DNA of 53,460 nucleotides from Treponema sp. (GTDB lineage: Bacteria > Spirochaetota > Spirochaetia > Treponematales > Breznakiellaceae), in contig JAISSH010000039.1 in NCBI GenBank assembly GCA_031273265.1, positions 1-53,460 on the forward strand. Direction: 5' to 3'. The position numbers were made by a program, and so were the translations under genes. Below the pieces are notes generated by a model. It saw only the letters and a program-made list of their open reading frames with translations, made no database searches and had not been told where the DNA came from. Positions 1-10,826 of this stretch are shown piece by piece. The first letter of the stretch is position 1; each line of letters starts with the position of its first letter.

Positions 1-48
1 GAAATTCTCAAACGGCTTTTGGGAGAGTGAAAACTTCAGGCGGATTAA

Positions 49-1092
49 ATGCAAAACAGTTACAGCGAAAGTTACAAAGCCTCAGGCGTTGACGTAACCG
101 CCGGATACCGCGCCGTTGAACTCATGAAAAAGCACGTCGAGCGCACAAAAATCTCAGGCGTACTGGAAGGCATCGGCGGTTTCGGCGGTTTGTTCGCGCT
201 TCCAAAAACTGGCAACTCTGAACCCGTCCTTGTCTCAGGCACGGACGGCGTTGGAACCAAGTTAAAAATTTCGATGCTATTGGACAAGCACGACACCGTT
301 GGAATTGACTGCGTAGCCATGTGCGTAAACGACATTATCTGCGCAGGAGCAAAACCGCTGTTCTTTCTTGACTATATCGCGTTAGGCAAAAACGTCCCGG
401 AAAAAGTTGAAAAAATAGTCGCAGGAGTAGCCGAAGGATGCGTGCAGGCGGAATGCGCTCTTGTCGGCGGAGAAACCGCCGAACATCCGGGAATGATGGC
501 GGAAGACGAATACGACATCGCCGGTTTTTCTGTCGGCATAGTGGAAAAATCAAAAATCCTCGACAAAAACAGCGTGAAAAATGGCGACATTATCATCGCG
601 CTTGCCTCATCGGGAGTACACTCCAACGGTTTTTCGCTTACGCGCAAAGTTTTTGACATAGACGCAAACGGCAAAATACTTGAAAAGCGCTTTGACGAAT
701 TAGGCAAAACGTTAGGTGAAGAACTTTTAACACCCACAAAAATCTATGTAAAGCCGATCCTGCGCCTTTTAGAAAAAGTGCCAATCCGCTCCCTGTGTCA
801 CATAACAGGCGGAGGCTTTCAGGAAAACATCCCGCGCGCTTTCGGCGAAGAAGTGGGCGCGGTCATAAAAAAAAGCGCGGTTGAAATTCCGCAAATTTTC
901 AATTTAATTGCCGCCGCTGGAAAAATCCCCGAACGCGATATGTTCAACACTTACAACATGGGCGTAGGGATGTGCGTAATCACTCAAGCGGAAAACGCCG
1001 ACGAAGCCCTGCGCGTCCTGCGCTCGTCAGGCGAAAAAGCAGTGATAATCGGCGAGATACAAAACGGTATTTCGGGAGTGAAAATTGAATAA
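49..1092 (+). CDS. purM: phosphoribosylformylglycinamidine cyclo-ligase (AIR synthetase)
   Basis: SGTDGVGTKLKI, ALVGGETAEHPG and HITGGGFQENIPR motifs; followed by purN and purD. Confidence 0.97.
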   Translation: MQNSYSESYKASGVDVTAGYRAVELMKKHVERTKISGVLEGIGGFGGLFALPKTGNSEPVLVSGTDGVGTKLKISMLLDKHDTVGIDCVAMCVNDIICAGAKPLFFLDYIALGKNVPEKVEKIVAGVAEGCVQAECALVGGETAEHPGMMAEDEYDIAGFSVGIVEKSKILDKNSVKNGDIIIALASSGVHSNGFSLTRKVFDIDANGKILEKRFDELGKTLGEELLTPTKIYVKPILRLLEKVPIRSLCHITGGGFQENIPRAFGEEVGAVIKKSAVEIPQIFNLIAAAGKIPERDMFNTYNMGVGMCVITQAENADEALRVLRSSGEKAVIIGEIQNGISGVKIE

Positions 1093-1108
1093 AATTATTC
1101 CAAAAGAT

Positions 1109-1216
1109 TCTCGCGCAAAGGCGCAAAGGTACAAAGAACGCAAAGTTTTATTTATTTATTTTTCCTTTGCGTCCTTAGAGTCTCTGTTTGCTTGCAAACG
1201 ACGCCTCTGCGTGAGA
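1109..1216. repeat. intergenic imperfect inverted-repeat element between purM and purN
   Basis: TCTCGCGCAAAGGCGCAAAG...CTTTGCGTCC...CGCCTCTGCGTGAGA: the ends are near-complementary and rich in GCAAAG/CTTTGC words. Confidence 0.65.
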
Positions 1217-1233
1217 TGTATCGAGTAATTTCT

Positions 1234-1833
1234 ATGATAAAAATTGCCGTATTGGTATCAGGCGGAGGAACAAACCTTCAAGCCCTAATTGACGCATGGG
1301 AAAAAAACGAACTTGATGGGGGAGAACTGTCGCTGGTTATTTCTTCAAAGCACGGCGTTGGGGCATTGGAACGCGCGGAAAAAGCCGGTATCAAGGCAAT
1401 TACAATCGAGCGAAAAAAGTATACGCGGCTTGAGGACTTTGACGCCGCCGTTGCCGCAGTGTTATCTGAAAACGGTATTGAGCTTGTCGTTCTTGCCGGG
1501 TTTCTGTCTATTCTTGGACAGAGGACGCTCAAATTATACGAAAACAGAATAATCAACGTACATCCCGCCCTGATACCGTCTTTCTGCGGGAAGGGATTTT
1601 ACGGGCTTCGCGTTCACGAAGAGGCTCTTAAATACGGCGTAAAAGTAACAGGCGCGACTGTTCACTTTGTAAACGAAATTATAGACGGCGGCAAAATAAT
1701 CCTGCAAAAAGCGGTTGACGTTCTGCCCGGCGACACGCCGGAAACGCTTCAACAGCGCGTCATGCGCGAAGCCGAATGGGTTCTTCTGCCAAAAGCCGTG
1801 GCGATGATCTGCGCTGAAAAGGAGTTATTATGA
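1234..1833 (+). CDS. purN: phosphoribosylglycinamide formyltransferase
   Basis: VLVSGGGTNLQALIDA, NVHPALIPSF, GATVHFVNEIIDGGKII; the ATG at 1234 (MIKIAVLVSGGG) is the likely start. Confidence 0.96.
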   Translation: MIKIAVLVSGGGTNLQALIDAWEKNELDGGELSLVISSKHGVGALERAEKAGIKAITIERKKYTRLEDFDAAVAAVLSENGIELVVLAGFLSILGQRTLKLYENRIINVHPALIPSFCGKGFYGLRVHEEALKYGVKVTGATVHFVNEIIDGGKIILQKAVDVLPGDTPETLQQRVMREAEWVLLPKAVAMICAEKELL

Positions 1834-3101
1834 AGGTACTGGTTATAGGCGGCGGGGGACGCGAACACGCGATAATCAAGGCGTTGAAAAAAAGCGATAA
1901 AATAACCCAGCTTTACGCGGCTCCCGGAAACGGAGGAATAAGCAGAGACGCGAGATGCGTCCCGATAAAAGCGACGGACATTCCCGCCGTTACGGAATTT
2001 GCCGCGCAGAACGAAATTGATTACGTGGTCGTAGCGCCCGATGATCCGCTCGCTATCGGCATGGTGGACGCTCTTGAAGAAAAAGGAATTCGCTGTTTCG
2101 GACCGGATAAAGCCGCCGCCCGCATCGAAAGCAGCAAGGTCTTCGCTAAAGACCTGATGAAAAAATACGGCATACCGACCGCCGCTTATGAAATTTTTTC
2201 AGACGCGGACAAGGCGGCGGATTATGTAAAATCAAATTCAGTTTCTTTCCCGCTGGTGATAAAAGCGGACGGTCTTGCCTTCGGAAAGGGAGTAATTATC
2301 GCCGCTAATTCTGACGAAGCCTCAGCCGCCATCGACAGCATAATGCGCGAGAAAAGATTCGGTTTAAGCGGCTTAAAAATCGTCATTGAGGAATTTTTGA
2401 CAGGTCCTGAAGTTTCGGTTCTTGCCTTCACCGATGGAAAATCAATCGCGCCTATGGTTTCCTCAATGGACCACAAACGCGCCTTTGAAAACAACGAGGG
2501 TCCCAACACGGGCGGCATGGGCGTAATCGCGCCAAATCCCCACTACACGGACGAAATCGCAAGAGTGTGCGAAAAAACCATCTTTCTGCCGACAATTAAA
2601 GCAATGAGGGAAGAAGGTTGTCCTTTCAAGGGCTGTCTGTACTTCGGGCTTATGCTCACGCCGAGTGGACCTTCGGTAATCGAGTACAATTCCCGTTTCG
2701 GCGACCCGGAAACGCAGGCTGTTCTCCCTCTTCTGGAGACTGACCTTCTTGAAATAATGGAAGCCGTAACGGATGAAAGGCTTTCCAATCTAGAAATCCG
2801 TTGGAAAAACGCCCATTCAGCCTGCGTGGTACTGGCAAGCGGGGGTTATCCTGACGTTTACAAGACCGGGCTGGCTATCAGCGGGCTTGACGGGAACGGA
2901 AACGCCAAAAACAGCGATGCCGTGATTTACCACGCCGGAACCGAATACAGAGACGGCGCTTTTTATACGCTGGGCGGACGGGTTCTGGGAGTTACCGCGG
3001 CGGCTTCTGACCTGAAAAGCGCCCTTGAATCGGCGTATAAAACTGCGGAAAAAATCAGTTTTGAAGGGGTTCATTACCGCAGGGACATTGGCAAATATTA
3101 A
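1830..3101 (+). CDS. purD: phosphoribosylamine-glycine ligase
   Basis: MKVLVIGGGGREHAI, ATP-grasp features, YNSRFGDPETQAVLPLL; ATGA overlap with purN. Confidence 0.97.
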   Translation: MKVLVIGGGGREHAIIKALKKSDKITQLYAAPGNGGISRDARCVPIKATDIPAVTEFAAQNEIDYVVVAPDDPLAIGMVDALEEKGIRCFGPDKAAARIESSKVFAKDLMKKYGIPTAAYEIFSDADKAADYVKSNSVSFPLVIKADGLAFGKGVIIAANSDEASAAIDSIMREKRFGLSGLKIVIEEFLTGPEVSVLAFTDGKSIAPMVSSMDHKRAFENNEGPNTGGMGVIAPNPHYTDEIARVCEKTIFLPTIKAMREEGCPFKGCLYFGLMLTPSGPSVIEYNSRFGDPETQAVLPLLETDLLEIMEAVTDERLSNLEIRWKNAHSACVVLASGGYPDVYKTGLAISGLDGNGNAKNSDAVIYHAGTEYRDGAFYTLGGRVLGVTAAASDLKSALESAYKTAEKISFEGVHYRRDIGKY

Positions 3102-3182
3102 GCCTTTTTATACTGTTGTACAAATTGATAAAAAACCCTTATAATTAAATTAAGGGAGAGGATAATTAGGGAGCGTGTATTG

Positions 3183-3635
3183 ATGACTAAAAGCAAACAG
3201 ATTACTCTTGCCGGCTTACTTTGCCTCAATTTTTTTATCATTCAACAGGTATATGGTCAAACCGAATACGATCCAAAAGCCCTCGCTTTCTTCAAAAGCA
3301 GTCTGGTCAATTTGGCTCACGGCGAATATGAAAAAGCTATAGCCGACTGCAATCAGGTTCTGCGAATCGATCCAAATTCATCCGTAACATACACCGTCCG
3401 CGCCCGCGCGTTTTTTGAAATCGGCGACATGGACAGAGTAATCGCGGACTGTACAAAGGCTATCAGCAATAACAGAAATAACGTAAGCGCGTTCAACATC
3501 CGCGCAAGCGCGTACGGCATAAAGGGCGATTATGACAGAGCCATCAAAGATTGGGAAACGGCGTTAAGATTAGACTCCGGTCTTGATGAAGCTAAAGCAA
3601 ATATCGAAAAAGTAAAAAAGCTTCGGGGGTATTAA
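3183..3635 (+). CDS. TPR-repeat protein with N-terminal signal sequence
   Basis: Tandem TPR-like AIADCNQVLRIDPNSS / RAIKDWETALRLD units after a hydrophobic N-terminus. Confidence 0.8.
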   Translation: MTKSKQITLAGLLCLNFFIIQQVYGQTEYDPKALAFFKSSLVNLAHGEYEKAIADCNQVLRIDPNSSVTYTVRARAFFEIGDMDRVIADCTKAISNNRNNVSAFNIRASAYGIKGDYDRAIKDWETALRLDSGLDEAKANIEKVKKLRGY

Positions 3636-3643
3636 ACCATCCC

Positions 3644-4093
3644 ATGACGGACACTAGCTTTTTTTCCGCCGGTCTGAAGTTTTCCTGCAAACGATGTTCA
3701 GCCTGCTGCCGCTATGAAGCGGGTTTTGTCTATCTTTCAAAAAATGACATGGAAAAACTTACAGGGGAGCTTAAAACCGACAGTGAAAATTTTATAAAAA
3801 GTTACTGCCGCTGGGTTACCGATCGGCGGGGAAAAGAGGTTCTTTCGCTGAGGGAAAAGGGCAACAAGGATTGTATTTTCTGGGACAAATGCTGTAAAAT
3901 TTACGACGCGCGTCCGCTTCAATGCAGAACTTTTCCGTTTTGGGAATCAATTGTTTCTTCGGCGCAAAGTTGGGAAATCGCGGCAAGCGGCTGTCCGGGA
4001 ATGAATTCAGGCAAGCTTCATACCGGAAAGGCGATAACCGATTGCCTTGAAAAACGTTCCGCGCAGCCAATAATTTGCAGAAGGGGGAAATGA
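3644..4093 (+). CDS. YkgJ-family cysteine cluster (metal-binding) protein
   Basis: CKRCSACCRYE ... CKIYDARPLQCRTFPFW pattern. Confidence 0.85.
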   Translation: MTDTSFFSAGLKFSCKRCSACCRYEAGFVYLSKNDMEKLTGELKTDSENFIKSYCRWVTDRRGKEVLSLREKGNKDCIFWDKCCKIYDARPLQCRTFPFWESIVSSAQSWEIAASGCPGMNSGKLHTGKAITDCLEKRSAQPIICRRGK

Positions 4094-4100
4094 TTTTTTT

Positions 4101-5042
4101 ATGAACATCCGTTTTTGGGGAGTGCGCGGATCTATTCCCACGCCGGTAACTCCCTCGCGCATAAAGAGCAAAATATCCGCGATTGTCGAGCAAATTACCC
4201 CCGAAGATTTAGAAAGCGCGGAAAGCAGGGAACGTTTTCTCGCGGGGCTTCCGCCATGGCTTTTCGGAGCGGTCGGCGGCAACAGCCCCTGCTTAAGCGT
4301 AGATTTTGGAAACTCTTCGGAATGTATTGTCTTCGACTGCGGCTCCGGTATCCGTGAATTTGGCATGACTCAAACCGGTAAAAAAAAGAATTTTACAAAT
4401 TATCATATTTTTATGTCTCACTTTCACTGGGATCATATGCAGGGGCTGCCGTTTTTTGGTCCCTGTTATAATCCGTCGCTAAAAATTGATTTTTATTCTC
4501 CCGTGAAGGAACTTGAGGAAATATTAAGCGGTCAAATGGTCAGTCCGTATTTTCCCGTTCGCATGGATACGATGAGAGCAAAAAAAACATTCCATCATTT
4601 AGAAAATGAAATTACCGTCTGCGGACGCAAAATCAGTTTTAAAAAAATGAACCATCCGGGGGATTCATACGCGTATTGCGTTAATGAAAACGGTAAACGT
4701 TTTATCTATTCAACGGATACGGAGCTTACCGCGGATGATTTTATGAAGACGGAAGAAAATACCGCTTTTTTTAAGGACGCCGATTTAATTGTCGTTGACT
4801 GCCAATATACGTTAGGTGAAGCTATCGACAAGTACAATTGGGGGCACAGCGCGTTCAGCCTTGCGGTGGACTTTGCAGCGAACTGGGGGATCAAGCATAT
4901 GGTAATGTTTCATCATGATCCTACATACGACGATCACAAACTTTACGGCATATTACAATCCGCGCGGTGGTATCTGGAACGGATGAATATTAAGGGAATT
5001 GAACTGACTCTGGCTTATGAGGGTCTTGAAATTTCAATATAA
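4101..5042 (+). CDS. MBL-fold metallohydrolase
   Basis: HFHWDHMQGLPFF metallo-beta-lactamase motif; YSTDTEL; FHHDP. Confidence 0.88.
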   Translation: MNIRFWGVRGSIPTPVTPSRIKSKISAIVEQITPEDLESAESRERFLAGLPPWLFGAVGGNSPCLSVDFGNSSECIVFDCGSGIREFGMTQTGKKKNFTNYHIFMSHFHWDHMQGLPFFGPCYNPSLKIDFYSPVKELEEILSGQMVSPYFPVRMDTMRAKKTFHHLENEITVCGRKISFKKMNHPGDSYAYCVNENGKRFIYSTDTELTADDFMKTEENTAFFKDADLIVVDCQYTLGEAIDKYNWGHSAFSLAVDFAANWGIKHMVMFHHDPTYDDHKLYGILQSARWYLERMNIKGIELTLAYEGLEISI

Positions 5043-5054
5043 ACGGGAGTTTCT

Positions 5055-6149
5055 TTGATCGAAAAAAATAAAAAAACAGGACATCTTCCGCTGATACTCA
5101 GACTGTCTATGGTATTTGTCGCTTTATCTCTTTTCATTGTTCCGTTGTCGTTAGGCGTTTTTATTTATTTTAACGCGCCGGCGGCAGGCGGTATTCCGCA
5201 CTTCTTTACGGAACATGATGGGATTACAAATGATGAAAACGGAAACTATTTTTTTGAGGTGCGAAGGGGAGAAAGCGCCATGTCTGTAGGCAACCGTCTG
5301 GAGAGCGCGGGCTTTATCAAGAACAGGTATTTCTGGTATTTCCTTTGCCGTTTTGGAAACGAGCACCTGAAAACAGGCACGTACAGGCTGGAAATACCGT
5401 CAAGCCAAATTGCCATTTACCGTTTGCTTGTTTCAGGTGTACAGATTCTGCACCGGGTAACAGTTCCTGAAGGCGTAACGCTAAAAAAAACAGCGCGGAT
5501 TCTGGAAGAAGCCGGCATTTGTTCCGCCGATGATTTTATTTCCGCCACCGCAGACCGGCAGATAATCGACAGTTACAAAATACCGAATGACACGATGGAA
5601 GGCTACCTTTTTCCAGATACCTATTTATTTCCGTCTGGTTTCCCCGCCGCCAGAGCGTTAAAAGCTATGGCTGATAATTTTTTTATTAAGATCGAAAAGA
5701 TTGAACCTTCGGTTGTTAGTATGAATCCTGTTGAATTAAATAAAAAAGTTATACTCGCTTCCATTGTGGAAAGGGAATACAGAGTCGCGGACGAAGCGCC
5801 TCTTATGGCTGGAGTTTTTTACAACCGTTTGAATATCGGCATGGCTCTTCAATCATGCGCCACAGTAGAGTACGTCATTACTGAGATTCAAAACAAACCT
5901 CATCCTTCGGTAATCTTAAACAGAGACCTTGAAATACCTTCTCCGTACAACACATACCTTGTACCGGGACTGCCGCCGGGACCAATTTCCGCTCCGGGAG
6001 AGGTGGCTCTCAACGCCGCGTTGAAACCGGAAAGAACGGATTTCTTTTATTTTCGGCTTGACGATCCTCAAAGCGGCAGACATTACTTTTCTAAAACACT
6101 GGACGAGCATATCAAAGCCGGACAGCTCCTGCCTAAGGGCGGGTTTTGA
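5055..6149 (+). CDS. mltG: endolytic transglycosylase MltG (YceG-like)
   Basis: EGYLFPDTYLFP, ASIVEREYRVADEAPLMAGVFYNRL, PSPYNTYLVPGLPPGPISAPG. Confidence 0.95.
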   Translation: MIEKNKKTGHLPLILRLSMVFVALSLFIVPLSLGVFIYFNAPAAGGIPHFFTEHDGITNDENGNYFFEVRRGESAMSVGNRLESAGFIKNRYFWYFLCRFGNEHLKTGTYRLEIPSSQIAIYRLLVSGVQILHRVTVPEGVTLKKTARILEEAGICSADDFISATADRQIIDSYKIPNDTMEGYLFPDTYLFPSGFPAARALKAMADNFFIKIEKIEPSVVSMNPVELNKKVILASIVEREYRVADEAPLMAGVFYNRLNIGMALQSCATVEYVITEIQNKPHPSVILNRDLEIPSPYNTYLVPGLPPGPISAPGEVALNAALKPERTDFFYFRLDDPQSGRHYFSKTLDEHIKAGQLLPKGGF

Positions 6150-6161
6150 AACGGAAACTTT

Positions 6162-8018
6162 ATGAGCCTGATATCCAAATCAACTGTTCAGGAAGTAAAC
6201 GACCGTCTGGACGCGATTTCCGCGGTTCAAGACTATCTCGCGCTTGAAAAAAAAGGCGGTCGGTGGTGGGGCAGATGTCCCTTTCACTCAGGCGGGCAGG
6301 AAAAAACTCCGTCATTCAAAGTTGATCCTGATCTGAAAACTTACCACTGTTTTGGCTGCGGCAAGGGCGGCAGTATTATCAGCTTTGTGATGGAGATGGA
6401 CAAACTTACCTTTCCCGAAGCGATCAAACATCTTGCGCGCAAACTGGGAATCGAAATTATTTATGAGGACGGAGGGACAGGGCAGGAAGAATTTGACAAC
6501 AGCGAAAAAGAAGAACTTTTTGAACTTTACCGCAGGACCACTCTTACCTTTCAGCATTTTTTACACGAAAAACCAGAAGGACAGGCAGCCAAAAAATATT
6601 TATCAGACAGAGGCATCAGCGAGGAAATGATCGAAAAATTCAAACTTGGTTTTTCTCCTCCCGATCGGGATTTCCTGCATAAATTTTTAAGCTCAAAAAG
6701 CTATTCAAATGATTTTCTTGAAAAGTCAGGGCTTTTTTCTTCCCGCTATAAAACAATGCCAATGTTTTCAGGAAGGCTTATGTTCCCAATTTCCGACCGG
6801 CAGGCGAGGGTTGTGGCGTTCGGCGGAAGAGCCATGCCCGGCGTCCTGCAAAACGACGGCAGTGAGCCTCCCAAGTACATAAATTCGCCGGAAACGTCAA
6901 TTTACAAAAAAGGGCAGACCCTTTACGCGATTGATCTTGCCCTGCCGGAGATAAGGCAAACCAAGACCGTGTACCTTTCCGAAGGCTACATGGACGTTAT
7001 CGCCCTACATCAGGCGGGCATTGTAAACGCCGTCGCCCCGCTTGGGACAGCTTTCACAGGGGAGCAGGCAAGCCTCTTGCGCCGCTGGGCGGAAAAAGCC
7101 GTCCTCATTTTTGACAACGACGAAGCCGGGAAAAAGGCGGCTTACAAGGCGATTATCACCTGCCGAAAAAGCGGGCTTTTCTGCGCCGTTACCGGGATGC
7201 AGGAGGCTCTAAAGGCGGAAACGACTGAAGAAACGGACAAATTTAAGGATCCTGCGGATATTTTGCAAAAATTCGGCGCGGAGATATTGAAAAAAGTTTT
7301 AAAAAATACTATAAATGACATTGAATACCTTATTTCCTGCGGCAAGTCTCAGTACGAAGCGATAGGTAGCGGTAAGAACCGCGCGGCGGAATTTTTGTTT
7401 CCGTATTTAGACGCGCTGGATTCTGAGATTGAGCGGGATGACTGTATCGCTCTGATTGCCGATGCTTTCAGAGTAGATCGTAACGCGGTGCAGGGGGATT
7501 ATACAAAGCGGAAAACGGGAACTCATTCTTCAAAATATGAAAATCCTGCACAGCAGGATAATTTGGCTGGCAAGCCAATCAGAATGAATTCCGAGCTTTT
7601 TCTGCTTACTGTTGTCGCCGCGAATATGTTTCTGTATCCGGAATTAAGGGCTGCTCTGGAGATTAAGGAGATTGACGATCCTGCCGCGAAAGAACTCTTC
7701 GTCGCAATGGAAGAGTGTTTCATCCATGATGAAAGCGGCATAGATTTTCTTCTGCCTAGGATCAATGATGAGCAGCTTAGGAATTTCATGTCGGGAAGGG
7801 GAATATCCCCTGAGTTTACGGGCGTAAACGCGGGAGACCCCAGACGTCTTATGGAGGACGGAATAAACGAGATAAGGAAAAAGAGGCTCCGCAAGAGGCT
7901 AGCCGAAATAAACTTTGAAATGCGCGATAACGAACGCGCGGACGGTCAATACATTGATGAACTGCTTGCGGAAAAAAAGGTTATAGATTCGCAAATGCGA
8001 AAACTTGAAGGAAGATAA
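6162..8018 (+). CDS. dnaG: DNA primase
   Basis: Zinc-binding CPFHSGGQEKTPSFKVDPDLKTYHCFGCGKGG, Toprim VYLSEGYMDVIALHQAG. Confidence 0.97.
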   Translation: MSLISKSTVQEVNDRLDAISAVQDYLALEKKGGRWWGRCPFHSGGQEKTPSFKVDPDLKTYHCFGCGKGGSIISFVMEMDKLTFPEAIKHLARKLGIEIIYEDGGTGQEEFDNSEKEELFELYRRTTLTFQHFLHEKPEGQAAKKYLSDRGISEEMIEKFKLGFSPPDRDFLHKFLSSKSYSNDFLEKSGLFSSRYKTMPMFSGRLMFPISDRQARVVAFGGRAMPGVLQNDGSEPPKYINSPETSIYKKGQTLYAIDLALPEIRQTKTVYLSEGYMDVIALHQAGIVNAVAPLGTAFTGEQASLLRRWAEKAVLIFDNDEAGKKAAYKAIITCRKSGLFCAVTGMQEALKAETTEETDKFKDPADILQKFGAEILKKVLKNTINDIEYLISCGKSQYEAIGSGKNRAAEFLFPYLDALDSEIERDDCIALIADAFRVDRNAVQGDYTKRKTGTHSSKYENPAQQDNLAGKPIRMNSELFLLTVVAANMFLYPELRAALEIKEIDDPAAKELFVAMEECFIHDESGIDFLLPRINDEQLRNFMSGRGISPEFTGVNAGDPRRLMEDGINEIRKKRLRKRLAEINFEMRDNERADGQYIDELLAEKKVIDSQMRKLEGR

Positions 8019-8021
8019 TAT

Positions 8022-9905
8022 ATGTTTAACATTTCTATTTTCTCACGTAAAAAAGTTTCCCCGTTATTAAATCATATCCCTAAAAAAAATGTAAGGCGCA
8101 TACAGTACAAACCGCGTCCCCAAACCGCCGATAATAAAAACCAAGCCATTCTGGATGCCGCTATACTGCAGACCGCTTCCGACCCCGCGATAATAAAACT
8201 GCTTGAATACGCAAGGGAGAAATCGACTCTCTCCTACGAAGAACTGTCCGACTTTCTTCCTGAGCACATAACAAATTCCGATAAAATCGAACAGGTTCTT
8301 GCCCTTCTGGAAGCCAACAACGTTCAATTGGTGGAAGAAGACAGCTCGTCCGACGAAGACGAAGGACCTCCCCGCAAGGGACAGGAAGCGTCAAAAAAAC
8401 GCTCCGCTTCGGGAAGCGATAAAGAGTCGTCGCTTGTTGACGACCCAATAAGGCTGTACCTCAGGGAAATCGGGAAAGAACATCTTTTAGCGGCTGAGCA
8501 GGAAATCGAGCTTTCCAAACAGATGGAAGAAGGTGAAAACATCGTAAAGAACGTGATAAAAAGATCGGGCATGATAATTCCCGAATTTTTCCACATAGCG
8601 CAAAAAGCCTTCTTAAAAAGAGACATGAAAGAGCTTAACCTCTCCAAAAAGGAATTTACCGAACAGATGACGGAAAGCCGCAGGCTGAACCAGTACTACA
8701 AGGAAACGTTACGCGCCATACTCGGCGACCTGAAGAATTACATGGAGCTAAAAAAGCAGTTGATCTCCAAAGATATGGATTATCTTGAAGACAAGGACTG
8801 CTCGGTTGTAAGAAAGCGCATAATGAAAATTATAAAAAACACGCAGATACATCCTGAGGAAATTCAAGTCTTTTCCGACAAATTTATTCAGGCTTCAAAA
8901 AAAATCAAGCGTTATATAAAAGAGCAGGAACGGCTGGAAAAGCACCTGAAAGTCGGCTCATTAAAGGAACTGCGCACGCTCGGACGCTATCTTACAATCA
9001 AGGACGAACGCGAAAAACTGGAAACAGAGCTTGGACTTTCTTCGGAAGAAATAAAGGATAAAATCAGGCAGATACAGGTTACGGAAAAGAAACTGCGGGC
9101 GCTGGAAATTGAATTTGAGGAAACAATCGAGGATATCAATCAAATGGCGAATGAGATTTACCACGGCAGAATAATGATGAAAAACGCCAAAGACAGGCTG
9201 ATAAGAGCCAACCTCAGGCTGGTGGTTTCAATCGCGAAAAAATACACAAACAGGGGACTGCACTTCTTCGACCTTGTGCAGGAAGGCAATATCGGTCTTA
9301 TAAAAGCCGTTGAAAAGTTCGAGTACCAAAAGGGCTTTAAATTTTCCACTTACGCCACATGGTGGATAAGGCAGGCGATAACCCGCTCCATATCGGATCA
9401 GGCAAGGACTATCCGCGTACCTGTTCACATGATCGAACAGATCAACAAAGTGGTGCGCGAATCGCGGCAGCTTCTCCAGTCTCTGGGGCGCGAACCCACA
9501 GACGAGGAAATCGCCGAAAAATTAGGCTGGACCGCGCCGCGCGTAAAATCCGTAAAAAATGTGGCGCGCGAGCCTATCAGCCTTGAAACGCCCATCGGAG
9601 AGGAAGAAGACTCGCTTTTAGGCGACTTTATCGAGGATAAAGACGTTGAAAACCCAGCAAACCAGACCGCGTTTACGCTTTTGCAGGAACAGCTTGGGGG
9701 AGTGCTTTCGACCCTTCCTTCCAGAGAGCAGGAAGTGCTTAAAATGCGCTTCGGGCTGGACGACGGTTATTCCCTTACCTTGGAGGAAGTTGGGCTGTAT
9801 TTCAACGTAACCCGCGAAAGGATAAGGCAGATAGAAGCCAAAGCCTTGCGCCGCCTGCGGCACCCAAAGAGAAGCAGAAAACTCAAAGACTATCTTGACC
9901 ATTAA
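8022..9905 (+). CDS. rpoD: RNA polymerase sigma factor RpoD (sigma-70)
   Basis: [74 protein letters not shown]; region 4 [20 protein letters not shown]. Confidence 0.97.
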   Translation: MFNISIFSRKKVSPLLNHIPKKNVRRIQYKPRPQTADNKNQAILDAAILQTASDPAIIKLLEYAREKSTLSYEELSDFLPEHITNSDKIEQVLALLEANNVQLVEEDSSSDEDEGPPRKGQEASKKRSASGSDKESSLVDDPIRLYLREIGKEHLLAAEQEIELSKQMEEGENIVKNVIKRSGMIIPEFFHIAQKAFLKRDMKELNLSKKEFTEQMTESRRLNQYYKETLRAILGDLKNYMELKKQLISKDMDYLEDKDCSVVRKRIMKIIKNTQIHPEEIQVFSDKFIQASKKIKRYIKEQERLEKHLKVGSLKELRTLGRYLTIKDEREKLETELGLSSEEIKDKIRQIQVTEKKLRALEIEFEETIEDINQMANEIYHGRIMMKNAKDRLIRANLRLVVSIAKKYTNRGLHFFDLVQEGNIGLIKAVEKFEYQKGFKFSTYATWWIRQAITRSISDQARTIRVPVHMIEQINKVVRESRQLLQSLGREPTDEEIAEKLGWTAPRVKSVKNVAREPISLETPIGEEEDSLLGDFIEDKDVENPANQTAFTLLQEQLGGVLSTLPSREQEVLKMRFGLDDGYSLTLEEVGLYFNVTRERIRQIEAKALRRLRHPKRSRKLKDYLDH

Positions 9906-9948
9906 TGTATTATCGCGTATCTTAAATAAATCAGGGCAGGGAGAGAAC

Positions 9949-10791
9949 ATGGTAACCGAAAACGATTTGAATAAATTAAGATCATTACAGGAAATAATCT
10001 ATGAAAAAATAGGACTGCAGAAAAGCATTCAGGAAATACCCAAACTGCAGGGCACTCAGGAAGAACTTCTGACAAGAATTAAAAAAACCTTTATCGAGAA
10101 AAATCAGGAATATGAAAGGGTAAAGTCCGAAGAGGTCGATTTAAGAGGCAGGCTGGCGGAAGCCGGTTCCGCCAGGGAAAAAGCCGAAAAAACAATGGAT
10201 CTGATCAGCACCCAAAGAGAATACGAAGCGTTGGACAAGGAAATCCGCGACGCGACCGACAAAGAGCAGCAGTACCGCAAAGACCTTCAGCAAAGAGAGC
10301 GTGTCCTTGAAGAGCTTGACGAACAGATCAAACAGCACACTGCCCTTATTGAACAGCAGGAAAAAGAACTGGAAGAACGCCGGAAAATCATACAGGCGGA
10401 AATCCATGACAAGCAAAAACAGATAGACGCGCTTCAAAAGAAAGAAGAAAAATTGACCGAAAATCTCGATTCTGAAATGGTTTTTAAATTCGAAAGAATC
10501 ATAAAAAACAAAATGGGCGTCGGAATTGTCGCGATAAAGGGAAATGTCTGTATGGGATGCCACATGATCCTCCCCGTTCAATTCGCCAACGAAGTGCGCA
10601 TCGGCGACGATTTTGTTTTTTGCCCATATTGTTCGCGTATTCTTTTCTACGAAGAATCCGGCGAACAAGACGAAGACTACTTCAGCACCGAAGACACCGG
10701 CTCTCTTTCCGATCTTGACGAAATTGAAGAAGAAGAGGACGAGGAAGACGAAGAGGAAGAAGAGAAAGTTAATATCGATTATGAGGAATAA
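9949..10791 (+). CDS. C4-type zinc-ribbon coiled-coil protein with acidic C-terminal tail
   Basis: Coiled-coil body; CMGCHMILPVQFANEVRIGDDFVFCPYCSRILFYEE; tail EIEEEEDEEDEEEEEKVNIDYEE. Confidence 0.85.
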   Translation: MVTENDLNKLRSLQEIIYEKIGLQKSIQEIPKLQGTQEELLTRIKKTFIEKNQEYERVKSEEVDLRGRLAEAGSAREKAEKTMDLISTQREYEALDKEIRDATDKEQQYRKDLQQRERVLEELDEQIKQHTALIEQQEKELEERRKIIQAEIHDKQKQIDALQKKEEKLTENLDSEMVFKFERIIKNKMGVGIVAIKGNVCMGCHMILPVQFANEVRIGDDFVFCPYCSRILFYEESGEQDEDYFSTEDTGSLSDLDEIEEEEDEEDEEEEEKVNIDYEE

Positions 10792-10826
10792 TTGGTAAAA
10801 TTCCATGTTTGGGTTATACTTAACAA

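Noticed and set aside
1-48. End of an upstream gene (EILKRLLGE*)
   Set aside because: Only nine codons visible, so the product cannot be assigned.
10141-10806. 221-aa minus-strand ORF rich in F/L/V opposite the zinc-ribbon gene
   Set aside because: Artefact of the Glu/Lys-rich coiled coil on the coding strand (GAA/AAG read backwards as TTC/CTT).
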